From an uncultured Muribaculaceae bacterium (GTDB taxonomy: Bacteria; Bacteroidota; Bacteroidia; Bacteroidales; Muribaculaceae), in assembly GCA_910587475.1 (NCBI GenBank), contig CAJUMR010000020.1, forward strand, positions 1 through 46,071: DNA of 46,071 bases, read 5' to 3'. Under the pieces are notes generated by a model. The model made no database searches, was not told the DNA's origin, and saw nothing but the letters and a program-made list of their open reading frames with translations. Shown piece after piece: positions 17,237 to 25,882 of the stretch (positions are counted from its first letter, which is position 1; every line of letters begins with the position of its first letter). The translations under genes and the position numbers were made by a program.

Positions 17237-17260
17237 ACAATTATTCAGTATGATTGCCGC

Positions 17261-17698
17261 TTACATTGTCAAAAGCAATGCAAGTGCCTTATTTTCCTCA
17301 TTTTCCATAATCTCTCGCTCACCGGGACCTTTATCGTTGATACCGCACAGATGAAGGACACCATGCACGACGACCCGCATGAGTTCATCGTCATAGGTAG
17401 CTCCTACAAGATCCGCGTTGGTTCTGACTGTGTCGAGCGAAATGAACATATCTCCTGATATTAACTTACCGCGTGAATAGTCAAACGTTATGATATCAGT
17501 GAAATAATCATGTTGGAGAAAACGACGGTTGACTTCAAGAATTTTTGCATCATCGCAAAATATATAGGTGAGCGGACCGAGAATTCGGCCATGAGTCTTG
17601 GCAACAGACCCAATCCAGTTCTCGATCCTGGCAATGTCGAAGGCGGGCATATCAACGCCCTCGCATATCCACTGAAACCTGTTTTCCATTTGCTTCAA
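17261..17698 (-). CDS. ybeY: Endoribonuclease YbeY (rRNA maturation)
   Basis: YbeY is a zinc metallo-RNase that matures the 3' end of 16S rRNA. The 145-residue protein has the conserved VNRRFLQHDYFTDIITFDY segment, GDMFIS, and the metal motif HGVLHLCGINDKG. In Escherichia coli the motif is HGxLHLxGYDH with three histidines; here the third is Asp, a change I recall as common in Bacteroidota. A complete promoter lies directly upstream, leaving a leader of under 20 bases. A second ATG three codons in (17689) is an alternative start. Confidence 0.93.
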   Translation of the reverse strand: MKQMENRFQWICEGVDMPAFDIARIENWIGSVAKTHGRILGPLTYIFCDDAKILEVNRRFLQHDYFTDIITFDYSRGKLISGDMFISLDTVRTNADLVGATYDDELMRVVVHGVLHLCGINDKGPGEREIMENEENKALALLLTM

Positions 17699-17709
17699 TA
17701 TTCAGACTA

Positions 17710-17740
17710 CAAATATACTAATTAATTTTTTATGGCTCAA
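17710..17740 (-). promoter_or_regulatory. Promoter of the ybeY-mnmG-apt-uvrC-dtd operon
   Basis: Minus strand TTG (17738-17740), 20 bases, then TATATTTG (17710-17717): a perfect match. It sits in the divergent gap before the AlkD-like gene. Confidence 0.78.
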
Positions 17741-17886
17741 ACGATTCTTTTAAGCAATATTTCCGTCGAGTCAAAATCAGAACTAACGCTCTGCAATACT
17801 GAACATTACAGCGAACTTAAGCGTTTGAGAATCGAATATTATCATTCGTTCGACCGTCCGGCGGCAAATATCACGTTTAAAAATGC

Positions 17887-17894
17887 TATCTTTG
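17887..17894 (+). promoter_or_regulatory. -7 box for the AlkD-like gene
   Basis: TATCTTTG followed by C is a perfect -7 box, 38 bases before the chosen ATG. It supports a start at 17933 over the longer open frame that begins in the divergent promoter at 17732. Confidence 0.6.
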
Positions 17895-17932
17895 CACTGA
17901 TTTTTCAATCAACCCCTATCTGTCCAACAATC

Positions 17933-18664
17933 ATGGTTTCGAAATGGCAATCTGAACTAAGAAAAAGATCCGAACCTGAAAAAGTTAAAATATTTGAAAG
18001 ATTTTTCAAAAGCGGTCCTGGAGAATACGGCGAAGGAGATTCGTTCATCGGCATAAGCGTACCAGACAACCGAAGCATCAGCCGACACTACTCTACCCTA
18101 CCCTACGATCAGATCGCGACAATGATTGACCATCCGATACACGAATTTCGGCTTGCCGGATTTCTCGCATTGGTCCAACGTTACAAGTCGGCGCGCCGGC
18201 CGGACGATCAAGAAGCAATAGCCCGACAATATATCTCGACCTGCCATAAGGCCAACAATTGGGATCTTGTCGATCTGTCGGCTCCATATATTATAGGTAA
18301 GGAACTCACACGAGGACGATGCATCGACGACATCCGCCTACTCGCCGATTCTCAAAATCTTTGGGAGCGCCGTGTAGCTGTGGTCTCAACTCTTACAGCC
18401 ATCCGCTCCGGCGACCTCGACATCGCCTTGGAAATGTGCGACCGCAGCATCAACATGCCCCATCCGCTTATGCGTAAAGCCGTCGGGTGGGTTTTACGCG
18501 AATGTGGCAAAAAAGACCGCTCCCGCCTCGAACAATTTCTCAACGACCACATCGCCACCATCTCCTCTGTGACTCTAAGTTATGCCATAGAGCATTTCTC
18601 TACCGAAGAGCGTCTCACCTGGCGAAACAAACGCAAAACTGCACAACAACACACTCTAAAATAA
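17933..18664 (+). CDS. AlkD-like DNA alkylation repair protein
   Basis: The 243-residue all-helical protein belongs to the HEAT-like DNA glycosylase group of AlkD, which excises positively charged alkylated bases. Seen: N-terminal KIFERFFKSGPGEYGEGDSFIGISVPD, then NWDLVDLSAPYIIG, NLWERRVAVVSTL and MRKAVGWVLRECGKKDR, the typical paired-helix pattern. Known for the family: a Trp-Asp-Arg set contacts the lesion; W and D of NWDLVD and R of WERR are the matching candidates here. The ATG at 17933 gives the normal N-terminus; the open frame extends 67 codons upstream but covers the promoters. Confidence 0.88.
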   Translation: MVSKWQSELRKRSEPEKVKIFERFFKSGPGEYGEGDSFIGISVPDNRSISRHYSTLPYDQIATMIDHPIHEFRLAGFLALVQRYKSARRPDDQEAIARQYISTCHKANNWDLVDLSAPYIIGKELTRGRCIDDIRLLADSQNLWERRVAVVSTLTAIRSGDLDIALEMCDRSINMPHPLMRKAVGWVLRECGKKDRSRLEQFLNDHIATISSVTLSYAIEHFSTEERLTWRNKRKTAQQHTLK

Positions 18665-18682
18665 CGTCAAACATAAAATACA

Positions 18683-19756
18683 ATGAAAATCGTTCATCTT
18701 GTTTCTGCAAAAGAATGGGGCGGAGGTGAAGTGTACGTAATGTCTCTGGCGACCGAACAACGGAACCACGGCCACGAAGTAGAGATAATATGCGCCAATC
18801 GTCCAGAAGTGGTAAAACACTTCAAAGAAGGCGGTTTCAACGTCCACGTAATGCAGATCCACGGCCATATCAATCTGATATCTCCATTGCTCATAGCCAA
18901 TATCTTCCGACGATACCATGGTCAAGCTCTGATCCACGTCCACCGGATCATCGACACCCACCTTGTGGCCAACGCTCTGCGCCTTCTACCCGCCGCACGA
19001 CGTCCGCGCTTCATCTGCACAAACCATCTGATCCAACAGGCTCCAACGGCAAAAAAATTGGATAAGGCATACTCAATGCTCGACAAGATCATCTGCGTGT
19101 CGCAGAAATCCAAGGACATGTTGCTCTCCAACCGCTCGGGCATCGTCCCGTCGAAAGTGACGGTCATACTCAACTCTACCAAGACAATCGCAAAACCCAA
19201 AAATCAAGAGGACGACAACTGTAAAAAAACAGTCTCGATGCTGTTCATGGGCCGTCTCTACCCCGAAAAAGGCGTTGACACCATAATCGATGCCATGCCA
19301 ATGATGCCTGACGTCTCTCTGACCATATGCGGCAAAGGAGAAGAAAACTACACAGCGTTGCTGCACGAACGCGCCAAGAAAAACGGAGTCGACAACCGCA
19401 TCGAATGGATCGGTTTCACGCCTAAGGTGGTCGAATACATCTCTCGCGCCGACATCGGCGTGATACCTTCGCGATGGGAAGAGCCCTGCGCACTTGTCAA
19501 CTTTGAATTCCTCGCCGCAGGCATTCCGCTCGTAACATCAAACACCGGCGGACAACCCGAAATAATCACCGACGGTGTCGACGGACTCCTTGTAGCGCCC
19601 GACGATCCAAAGGCTTTAGCCGCCGCAGTCAACAGCCTTGTCGACAACCCTGACAGACGCAAGACAATGGGAAAAGCCGCCCGCGAAACTTTCATGCGAC
19701 GCTTCACCTACGATAATTTTTACAAACAGGTTATGGCGGTCTACGAAGCAGACTGA
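18683..19756 (+). CDS. Glycosyltransferase family 4
   Basis: This 357-residue GT-B enzyme transfers a sugar from a nucleotide donor, probably for a surface polysaccharide or glycolipid. The N-terminal domain starts MKIVHLVSAKEWGGGEVYV, the GGxE-type acceptor loop. The C-terminal domain has LFMGRLYPEKGVDTII, GFTPKVVEYISRADIGVIPSRWEEP and the EPCALVNFEFLAAGIPLV nucleotide-sugar motif (E-x7-E). It starts 18 bases after the AlkD-like gene and ends in a strong terminator. The acceptor and donor are unknown. Confidence 0.88.
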   Translation: MKIVHLVSAKEWGGGEVYVMSLATEQRNHGHEVEIICANRPEVVKHFKEGGFNVHVMQIHGHINLISPLLIANIFRRYHGQALIHVHRIIDTHLVANALRLLPAARRPRFICTNHLIQQAPTAKKLDKAYSMLDKIICVSQKSKDMLLSNRSGIVPSKVTVILNSTKTIAKPKNQEDDNCKKTVSMLFMGRLYPEKGVDTIIDAMPMMPDVSLTICGKGEENYTALLHERAKKNGVDNRIEWIGFTPKVVEYISRADIGVIPSRWEEPCALVNFEFLAAGIPLVTSNTGGQPEIITDGVDGLLVAPDDPKALAAAVNSLVDNPDRRKTMGKAARETFMRRFTYDNFYKQVMAVYEAD

Positions 19757-19773
19757 CAACCCTCCAACACACC

Positions 19774-19822
19774 ACAACAAACGAGGCCGCAACACAATAG
19801 CTGCGGCCTCGTTTGTTGTTAT
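19774..19822 (+). terminator. Strong hairpin terminator after the GT4 gene
   Basis: Arms 19774-19791 and 19802-19819 form a perfect 18-bp stem around a 10-base loop. The right arm ends in a T-rich stretch, so it works as an intrinsic terminator in the plus direction. The following bases to 19967 show no coding frame. Confidence 0.8.
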
Positions 19823-19967
19823 CTGCATCTTGTTTCGTAGCTACTTACCTTTGTCATTTATGTCACACAGAACCGAATATTTGTCCACGCTCCGTCAATC
19901 GGACCGGTATTTTTTTAACTCATAACCGCCCTGCCTTACCCGGCAGTTGACTGTGACTGCTCACAAA

Positions 19968-21017
19968 TCAATCCATCAAAATTCTGTCGTATAAATCAAG
20001 ATGACGCCGCGCTGCTTCACCCCATGAGAAACGATGAGCATACTCTATCAGATCTTCGGGCGTCTTGCCTCCTTGGGCGAAATCTTCGAGCCCGGCAGCA
20101 AACTCATCGCGCATCATGTCTCGGTCAAAGTCATGATTGAAATAATAAACCTTGTTACCTCCTATTTCACGCAAAGAAGTGTGATCAGACGAAAAAACAG
20201 GTTTTCCATAGCTCATAGCTTCAATAACCGGTAAGCCGAACCCTTCGGCAATTGACGGATGAAGCAACGCCTTGCAATTTTTGAGATACCAATGCTTGAC
20301 AGACTCGTCAATAGGGCCGGTTATGACAACCCTGTCCTCGACGCCATACTTTTTAGCTTCTTCGATAATCCTTGACTGATACATTACGTCAACGATTATA
20401 CCCGATATCACAAGCTCATAATCGTTCCCGACCAGTAGCGAAGGTAACACATGCAAATTCTTCTTTGGCATAACATTTCCGACCGCAAACAGCATCTCCC
20501 TTCCGCTCAACTGCGCCGGAGCTGTTATCGGACCATTATACTCATTGCATCCGTTGTAAATAACCTCGATCGGTATATCGCCGACTTCAAGATATCGCTT
20601 GATATCCTCCTTGACAAAATTAGATATTGCAATGATAGCATCACAACGTCTCAGATTCTTATTTACATCTGAGCGGTATTTCTGCTTCTTCTTTTCGCCG
20701 ATCGGCTCATATAAAAAGTTAAGGTCATGAACCGTCAGCACCTTCTTGCCATTCAACGGCTGATAGTGCGACAGTTGATTAGACGTATGCCAAAGTTTTA
20801 TACTTCTGTCATACAACACTCCGCGGTCAAGCCAGCCGACTGTCTTTACGGCAAACCTCTCGTCAAGCAAAGAAGCTTTATCCTTATGCACATAGAATCC
20901 GAGACGGTGATCGCCGCGTTTCAACGCTTCTTGAGCGAGTGCATGTGCCAAATTCAATGTATAATGATATAACCCTGTATTGGGATGTTTTAGCCTATCG
21001 CAATCAAAATAAATCAT
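19968..21017 (-). CDS. Glycosyltransferase family 4 (mannosyltransferase-like)
   Basis: The 349-residue GT-B protein has NTGLYHYTLNLAHAL near the N-terminus, VHDLNFLYEPIGEKKK, a nucleotide-sugar domain with FAVGNVMPKKNLHVL, and the donor motif PSIAEGFGLPVIEAMSYGKPV (E-x7-E). It resembles mannosyltransferases of the WbaZ type. It is the last gene of manC-GT32-GT4, so GDP-mannose made by ManC is a plausible donor (inference). I use ATG at 21017; a TTG three codons upstream is also open. Confidence 0.87.
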   Translation of the reverse strand: MIYFDCDRLKHPNTGLYHYTLNLAHALAQEALKRGDHRLGFYVHKDKASLLDERFAVKTVGWLDRGVLYDRSIKLWHTSNQLSHYQPLNGKKVLTVHDLNFLYEPIGEKKKQKYRSDVNKNLRRCDAIIAISNFVKEDIKRYLEVGDIPIEVIYNGCNEYNGPITAPAQLSGREMLFAVGNVMPKKNLHVLPSLLVGNDYELVISGIIVDVMYQSRIIEEAKKYGVEDRVVITGPIDESVKHWYLKNCKALLHPSIAEGFGLPVIEAMSYGKPVFSSDHTSLREIGGNKVYYFNHDFDRDMMRDEFAAGLEDFAQGGKTPEDLIEYAHRFSWGEAARRHLDLYDRILMD

Positions 21018-21056
21018 ATTATACAACTACTCGGTCAGCCGGTAAAATCAGATCTC

Positions 21057-21779
21057 TTAATTCTTGATTCTTAACAAGTAATACTTTGTTAGATTATAGA
21101 CATGCTTGACCGCTATTTCGATCTTTCGCCCGAATTTACGCTTTCGCCAGCTGCCATAAACGCGGTGTTGTCCTATCGTATCTTTATAAATCTTATAGCG
21201 CTTGCGCGGTGCAAGATAATGGGTAGGATATACCGTCAATGCTCCAAGACGCTGAACTTTCGAATCATCGCAGACATAACCATACTTCTCAGCTACAGAC
21301 TTCATCGTGTAAGGCGATATCGAGTTATCCTGCGTCCCGTCCGCTTTTATATAATGACGCGAAGCATAGTAGTCGACCATTTCGCGGCAGAACTCATTGC
21401 CCTTCGTGCCAATAAAAAACGCGGCCTGAAGACCATATACGGTCCAGCTATCCACTATGCGCTCGTTGAACGTCACAAACCCACTGTCGTCAGGAAGGAA
21501 ATCGTCAAAACGCCGGTATATAAACACATCACTGTCCATATACACTCCGCCCTCGGTGTACACTGCATAAAACCTTACGGCATCCGACGCAAAAGCCCAG
21601 CGTCGAGCATCAAGAGCCTCATTGATATAAGGCATGCCTATGGCGCGCGCATCTGCCATTCGCCATATTTTTACCTCATAATCGGGCAAGACCCGCTTCC
21701 ACGATTCGAGGCAAACCTTAATTTCTACCGGATATGGATCATCGCTGAACCAACAGAGGTGTATCTTTTTTGTTTCCAT
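21057..21779 (-). CDS. GT32-type glycosyltransferase (DXD)
   Basis: The 240-residue protein starts METKKIHLCWFSDDPYP, and has ARRWAFASDAVRFYAVYTEGGVYMDSDVFIYRRFDDF, where DSD is the metal-binding DXD motif of GT-A sugar transferases of the capsule/GT32 class. It lies 4 bases after the manC stop and 39 bases before the GT4 start, so it is part of the same operon. Its composition is somewhat AT-rich. Donor and acceptor are unknown. Confidence 0.85.
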   Translation of the reverse strand: METKKIHLCWFSDDPYPVEIKVCLESWKRVLPDYEVKIWRMADARAIGMPYINEALDARRWAFASDAVRFYAVYTEGGVYMDSDVFIYRRFDDFLPDDSGFVTFNERIVDSWTVYGLQAAFFIGTKGNEFCREMVDYYASRHYIKADGTQDNSISPYTMKSVAEKYGYVCDDSKVQRLGALTVYPTHYLAPRKRYKIYKDTIGQHRVYGSWRKRKFGRKIEIAVKHVYNLTKYYLLRIKN

Positions 21780-21783
21780 GCGT

Positions 21784-22866
21784 CTACAAATATTTTTCTC
21801 CGAAACTCATCTTAGCATCATTGACCATCTGCTTGATGCGCTGTTCCTCTGCCTTGGGACAGATCAGTAGCACATCGCCCGAATCGGCGACAATGTAATC
21901 TTCAAGCCCTTCGACAACCACAAGCTTGTCGCCGCGCACGGCAAATATGTTGCCTCGCGAATTGTATGAAAGCACACTGCAGTTCTGCGTGACATTGGCG
22001 TCGCGGTTTTTGGGCGACATATCATAGAGAGCGCTCCAGGTCCCAAGATCGTTCCACCCGAAACGCACAGTCTCAACGCAGACATTATGCGCCTTTTCCA
22101 TCACTGCAAAGTCGATCGAGATGCTGAGACATGCGGGAAAATTGGTTTCGATAAACGCCGTCTCCCTGTCTGTGCCAAACACTCCGATGCCCTCGTCAAA
22201 TTTGGCTGCTATCTCCGGAGCGTGCTCGTGAAGGGCGTTGCAGATCGTCTTTGCACTCCAGAGGAAGATGCCGGAATTCCAGAAAAACTCACCTGACTCG
22301 AGGAACACCTTGGCCAGTTCTTTGTCGGGTTTCTCTGTGAATGTCTTCACCCGGTTGATATCGGTTTCCACCTCATCGCCGACCTGAATGTAGCCATAGC
22401 CGGTCTCTGGTCTGGTCGGTGTAATGCCGAGAGTCAGAAGAGCGTCGTGGGTCTCGACAAACTCGAAGCCTCGCCTGATGCTCTGCTCAAATTCCCGTTC
22501 GTTGGTGATCAGATGGTCACTCGGAGTCACAATCATCGACGCCTGCGGGTCGCGGGCAGAGATATGATAGGCAGCCCAGGCGATGCAGGGCGCAGTGTTG
22601 CGGCGTGCAGGCTCCAGCAATATGCTCTCGTCGGCAATTTCCGGCAGCTGCTCCCTGACGAGCGGTGCATAGGCCTCGTTGGTCACTATGATTATGTTTT
22701 CCTTGGGCACGAGCGGCAGGATGCGGTCATAGCTCATCTGCAGCAACGAACGGCCTGTGCCAAGGAAGTCGATGAACTGTTTGGGGCGGTCGGCACGGCT
22801 GTAAGGCCAAAAACGGCTGCCAATGCCTCCGCACATTATAACACAAAATCTATGTTGATTTTCCAT
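21784..22866 (-). CDS. manC: Mannose-1-phosphate guanylyltransferase
   Basis: This enzyme makes GDP-mannose from GTP and mannose 1-phosphate. The 360-residue protein has the nucleotidyltransferase signature CGGIGSRFWPYSRADRPKQF, then LEPARRNTAPCIAWAA, VTPSDHLI, TGYGYIQVG, FTEKPD and FFWNSGIFLWSA. It ends after a left-handed helix-like region and lacks the C-terminal mannose-6-phosphate isomerase domain of the fused type. It leads the operon with two glycosyltransferases. Confidence 0.95.
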   Translation of the reverse strand: MENQHRFCVIMCGGIGSRFWPYSRADRPKQFIDFLGTGRSLLQMSYDRILPLVPKENIIIVTNEAYAPLVREQLPEIADESILLEPARRNTAPCIAWAAYHISARDPQASMIVTPSDHLITNEREFEQSIRRGFEFVETHDALLTLGITPTRPETGYGYIQVGDEVETDINRVKTFTEKPDKELAKVFLESGEFFWNSGIFLWSAKTICNALHEHAPEIAAKFDEGIGVFGTDRETAFIETNFPACLSISIDFAVMEKAHNVCVETVRFGWNDLGTWSALYDMSPKNRDANVTQNCSVLSYNSRGNIFAVRGDKLVVVEGLEDYIVADSGDVLLICPKAEEQRIKQMVNDAKMSFGEKYL

Positions 22867-22893
22867 TATCTTAGTCTTAGAAAATTTAACGTG

Positions 22894-22923
22894 CTAAGAT
22901 AACACTTTTAACAATACCTCCAA
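22894..22923 (-). promoter_or_regulatory. Promoter of the manC operon
   Basis: Minus strand TTG (22921-22923), 19 bases, TATCTTAG (22894-22901), one mismatch in the -7 box. Confidence 0.6.
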
Positions 22924-23042
22924 AAAATAACTTGCTAAAAATTGTAGACCCATGCATTGCCCAGCGCATTGATCAGCGGTCCTGAAAAAACATATAATTT
23001 CAATAAATGCATCAAATGGGAGAAGGATAGAGTTTTTTTGAT

Positions 23043-23050
23043 TATTTTTG
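23043..23050 (+). promoter_or_regulatory. Candidate -7 box for the double SGNH hydrolase
   Basis: TATTTTTG fits TAnnTTTG and lies 28 bases before the start codon. No TTG is at the -33 position. Confidence 0.4.
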
Positions 23051-23078
23051 CGAAAACTTACTTATTAAACCATTTGAA

Positions 23079-24830
23079 ATGAATATAACATTCCGCCCGC
23101 TCACCTTACTTCTATCTCTGATCTGCTCAGTGTTTGCAAATGCCGATGAATGGAAATGGCTCAATCCGATGGATGCCGGCTATCCCGTTGTTCAAAACCA
23201 AGCCTGGACAGAAGAAATCGGCAACACTTACTATCGCCTGCCCGACAGGGCAATCGGCAATGTGCGCGGACCGGTATGGAACCTTTCGCGTCACTCAGCC
23301 GGACTGGCATTGCACTTCTACTCCAACGCGCCGCAGATCAAGGTGCGCTATATCGTCGAAGGCCCTGAAGCCATGCACCACATGCCTGCAACCGGTGTGT
23401 CGGGTCTCGACCTCTACGGCATTGACCAGGACGGAAAATCACGCCGCTTCTTCGGCTTCTTCAACAACAATAACGACACGGTCACAACTCGTTTCATCAA
23501 CGACCGCATGAACGAGTTTCACGATAAAGGATACGAATTTCATCTCTATCTACCCCTCTACAACGGAGTGAAAGAACTCGAGATTGCCATACCCGACAGC
23601 TGCGATCTGAGCTTTATACCGGCATCGAAAGAGCGTCCCATCGTGCTCTACGGCACTTCGATCGAACAAGGCGGTGTTGCTTCGCGACCGGGCATGGCAT
23701 GGACTACCCAGCTCCAACGCTCGCTCGGTTTTCCGCTGATCAACCTCGGATTTTCGGGTAACGGACGCCTTGAACAAGGCATACTCGACCTTATGTCAGA
23801 AATCGACGCCAGGCTATATGTGTTGTCGTGCATGGCCAATCTGTGCGAGAGATCAGCCGTCGAACTCGACTCACTGATCACTAATGCTGTCACGACTCTG
23901 CGCGCTAAAAACGACTGTCCGATAATCCTCACCGAACACTCTGGCTTCAGCGACGCACCAGTCAACAGCAAACAGGCTGAAATCATCGAACGGCTCAACT
24001 CCGCAGCCAAAGCGACATATGACAAGCTTCGCTCTCAAGGCGTCAAGGATCTCTACTACGTGTCGCGTGAAGATATGGCCATTTCAGATGAGGGATGGGT
24101 CGATGACGTCCATCCTTCCGACCTCGGCATGACATCGATCGCCACAGCAGTCGAAAAAGTCGCCCGCGAAGCTCTGAGCATGCCGCAAGGCGATATTGCC
24201 ACAACAATACCTGTCACCCAACGTCGCGAAGCAGCAAACTACGAATGGCGCCGACGCCACGACGACGTACTCGCCCGCAACGCGGCCAACGCTCCCAAAT
24301 CGGTCATCATCGGCAACTCGATAACCCATTTCTGGGGTGGCGAGCCTGTCGGTCACGTGGTCAATGGCAGCAAAACGTGGAACAAACGGCTCGCCAAGGC
24401 CGGCTTCGGCAACCTCGGCTTCGGATGGGACCGCATTGAGAACGCTCTGTGGCGCGTCTACCACGGCGAACTCGACGGCTACACTGCCGATCAGGTAGTG
24501 CTGATGATCGGGACCAACAATATCGGCATCAGCAGCCCTGAGGACATCGTCGAAGGCCTGCGTTTCCTTATAAAAGCTGTGCGCCAACGCCAACCGTCGG
24601 CCACCATAAAAATGGTCGGCATACTGCCCCGCCGCGACGCTGTCGATCACGTGAAGTCAGTCAACAAGATGATTGAAAAAATGGCTGCCGAAGAAGGCTG
24701 CATTTTCGTCGATCCGGGACGCAAGATGTTCAAACGCGACGGATCGTTTGACGAATCACTCTTCACCGACGGTCTGCACCCCAACGATGACGGTTATGCA
24801 AGGATAGTCGACGACATCGTCGGCAAATGA
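23079..24830 (+). CDS. Exported hydrolase with two SGNH/GDSL esterase domains
   Basis: The 583-residue protein has a signal peptide (cleavage near residue 22, FANADE), a beta-rich N-terminal domain (about 25-180), a first SGNH domain with YGTS (Ser194), LGFSGNG (block II), MAN (Asn254) and DDVH (Asp342/Asp343-His345), then a second SGNH domain with IGNS (Ser414), FGWDR (block II-like), IGTNN (block III) and TDGLH (Asp564-His567). Both domains keep a full Ser-Asp-His set. Such enzymes remove acetyl or other acyl groups from glycans in Bacteroidales; the substrate here is not readable. No glycan-binding genes are adjacent. Confidence 0.85.
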   Translation: MNITFRPLTLLLSLICSVFANADEWKWLNPMDAGYPVVQNQAWTEEIGNTYYRLPDRAIGNVRGPVWNLSRHSAGLALHFYSNAPQIKVRYIVEGPEAMHHMPATGVSGLDLYGIDQDGKSRRFFGFFNNNNDTVTTRFINDRMNEFHDKGYEFHLYLPLYNGVKELEIAIPDSCDLSFIPASKERPIVLYGTSIEQGGVASRPGMAWTTQLQRSLGFPLINLGFSGNGRLEQGILDLMSEIDARLYVLSCMANLCERSAVELDSLITNAVTTLRAKNDCPIILTEHSGFSDAPVNSKQAEIIERLNSAAKATYDKLRSQGVKDLYYVSREDMAISDEGWVDDVHPSDLGMTSIATAVEKVAREALSMPQGDIATTIPVTQRREAANYEWRRRHDDVLARNAANAPKSVIIGNSITHFWGGEPVGHVVNGSKTWNKRLAKAGFGNLGFGWDRIENALWRVYHGELDGYTADQVVLMIGTNNIGISSPEDIVEGLRFLIKAVRQRQPSATIKMVGILPRRDAVDHVKSVNKMIEKMAAEEGCIFVDPGRKMFKRDGSFDESLFTDGLHPNDDGYARIVDDIVGK

Positions 24831-24840
24831 CCGCGACTAA

Positions 24841-24863
24841 GGCTCGGTTTCATAAACCGGGCC
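24841..24863. repeat. Short hairpin between convergent genes
   Basis: A 10-bp stem with one G-U pair and a 3-base loop lies between the SGNH and phospholipase genes; its right end overlaps the first base of the latter's stop. It lacks a U run on either strand, so terminator function is uncertain. Confidence 0.4.
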
Positions 24864-25702
24864 TAAAACTCGCTGAAGAATTTAGGCTTGATTACTATGC
24901 CGACCCTCAATTGGTTGTGGAATTGCTTGTAGTCGAGCAGACCTTCGCCATAGCCGTTGTAGTACTGCATGAACAGATACTGGTTGTCACGCTTGAAAAT
25001 GCGATACGACAGCTCTATGACCGTGTTGTAATTAAACGCACTGCCAAGACGCTTAGTGAGAATCACGCTGCCTGAAAAACGCTGATTCTTGGAGAACACC
25101 TGTATGCCCATCTGATAGATGCCGCAGTAATGGAGGATGTCGCGGTTGTTCTCGCCGTCGACAATCGGAATCCATGCTTTTCCATGAACCATCAGACACT
25201 TGTCGATCATGATGTTGCTCGCAAGCGAAATCTTGTTCCACGAACGCGACTGTATGCTGTCGCGGCCATTCGATTCATGCTCTATCATGAAAGTAAGTTT
25301 GCCTATGAACCGATCCTTGACATAGAGCGGTTTGGTCAGGCCGATACCCGGATTGAAATTGAGATCGGTCATCGGCATCGATTTCTCGAGTACGTTCCAG
25401 AAACATTTCTGGCTATAGAAAAGATAGAGATATGTGCCCCATGGCAGCACCGACTTGGTCAGTCGCTGGGCGATTGAAATCTGAAACTTGATGTTTGTAT
25501 TGGTGCGGTTAGCGCCGTTGAGCGACGGGCCGAATATAAAATAGTTGTCCTTGTAGAGCCCGAAATAAGACTGATTTTCAAAGTCGTCCTTGATGCTGTC
25601 GACATCGAGCGGCTGACCCTCGAGATTGAGAATCTGCGCGGCCGACGGCATAAATCCGAAGATAAACGAAAACAATATGATGAAACCTACACGTTGACGC
25701 AT
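24863..25702 (-). CDS. pldA: Outer-membrane phospholipase A
   Basis: OMPLA is a calcium-dependent barrel enzyme that hydrolyses phospholipids displaced to the outer leaflet. From ATG at 25702 the protein has 279 residues with a signal peptide ending PSAAQ. It carries the active-site segment EHESNGRDS with His142 and Ser144, and SRSWNK with Asn156, the known His-Ser-Asn triad, followed by alternating strands and a C-terminal Phe typical of barrel proteins. The open frame extends 26 codons upstream, but that would put the hydrophobic leader inside the protein. Confidence 0.9.
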   Translation of the reverse strand: MRQRVGFIILFSFIFGFMPSAAQILNLEGQPLDVDSIKDDFENQSYFGLYKDNYFIFGPSLNGANRTNTNIKFQISIAQRLTKSVLPWGTYLYLFYSQKCFWNVLEKSMPMTDLNFNPGIGLTKPLYVKDRFIGKLTFMIEHESNGRDSIQSRSWNKISLASNIMIDKCLMVHGKAWIPIVDGENNRDILHYCGIYQMGIQVFSKNQRFSGSVILTKRLGSAFNYNTVIELSYRIFKRDNQYLFMQYYNGYGEGLLDYKQFHNQLRVGIVIKPKFFSEF

Positions 25703-25727
25703 TGTTGTTATGTTAGCTTTAGAATGG

Positions 25728-25735
25728 CAAAAGTA
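25728..25735 (-). promoter_or_regulatory. Candidate -7 box for pldA
   Basis: Minus strand TACTTTTG fits TAnnTTTG, 25 bases before the start codon. No TTG at the usual distance. Confidence 0.4.
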
Positions 25736-25841
25736 GTAAATAATACCCATAGGAGCCGTATAGGCAACGTAAAATTGCACTTTTCGACCCTTTTCCTCGC
25801 CTTTTCGGCAGTTTTTAGAAGCTCTATTCGAAAACTATAGT

Positions 25842-25849
25842 TATCTTTG
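25842..25849 (+). promoter_or_regulatory. -7 box for the DUF4369 lipoprotein gene
   Basis: TATCTTTG is a perfect -7 box. It lies over the first codons of the longest open frame, so the real start must be downstream at 25883. Confidence 0.55.
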
Positions 25850-25882
25850 TCAACAATCATTGACTCAAACCAGCACAATCAA

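Noticed and set aside
17732..17932. 67-codon N-terminal extension of the AlkD-like gene
   Set aside because: It spans the divergent ybeY promoter and a perfect -7 box; ATG at 17933 gives the family N-terminus.
14340..24665. Other CACGTG-containing sites (near 14345, 24354, 24653) as further parS copies
   Set aside because: Flanks do not extend the palindrome to the TGTTCC...GGAACA form.
24841..24863. Hairpin as a firm terminator for the SGNH or pldA gene
   Set aside because: Stem is good but no U run follows on either strand, so kept only as a repeat.
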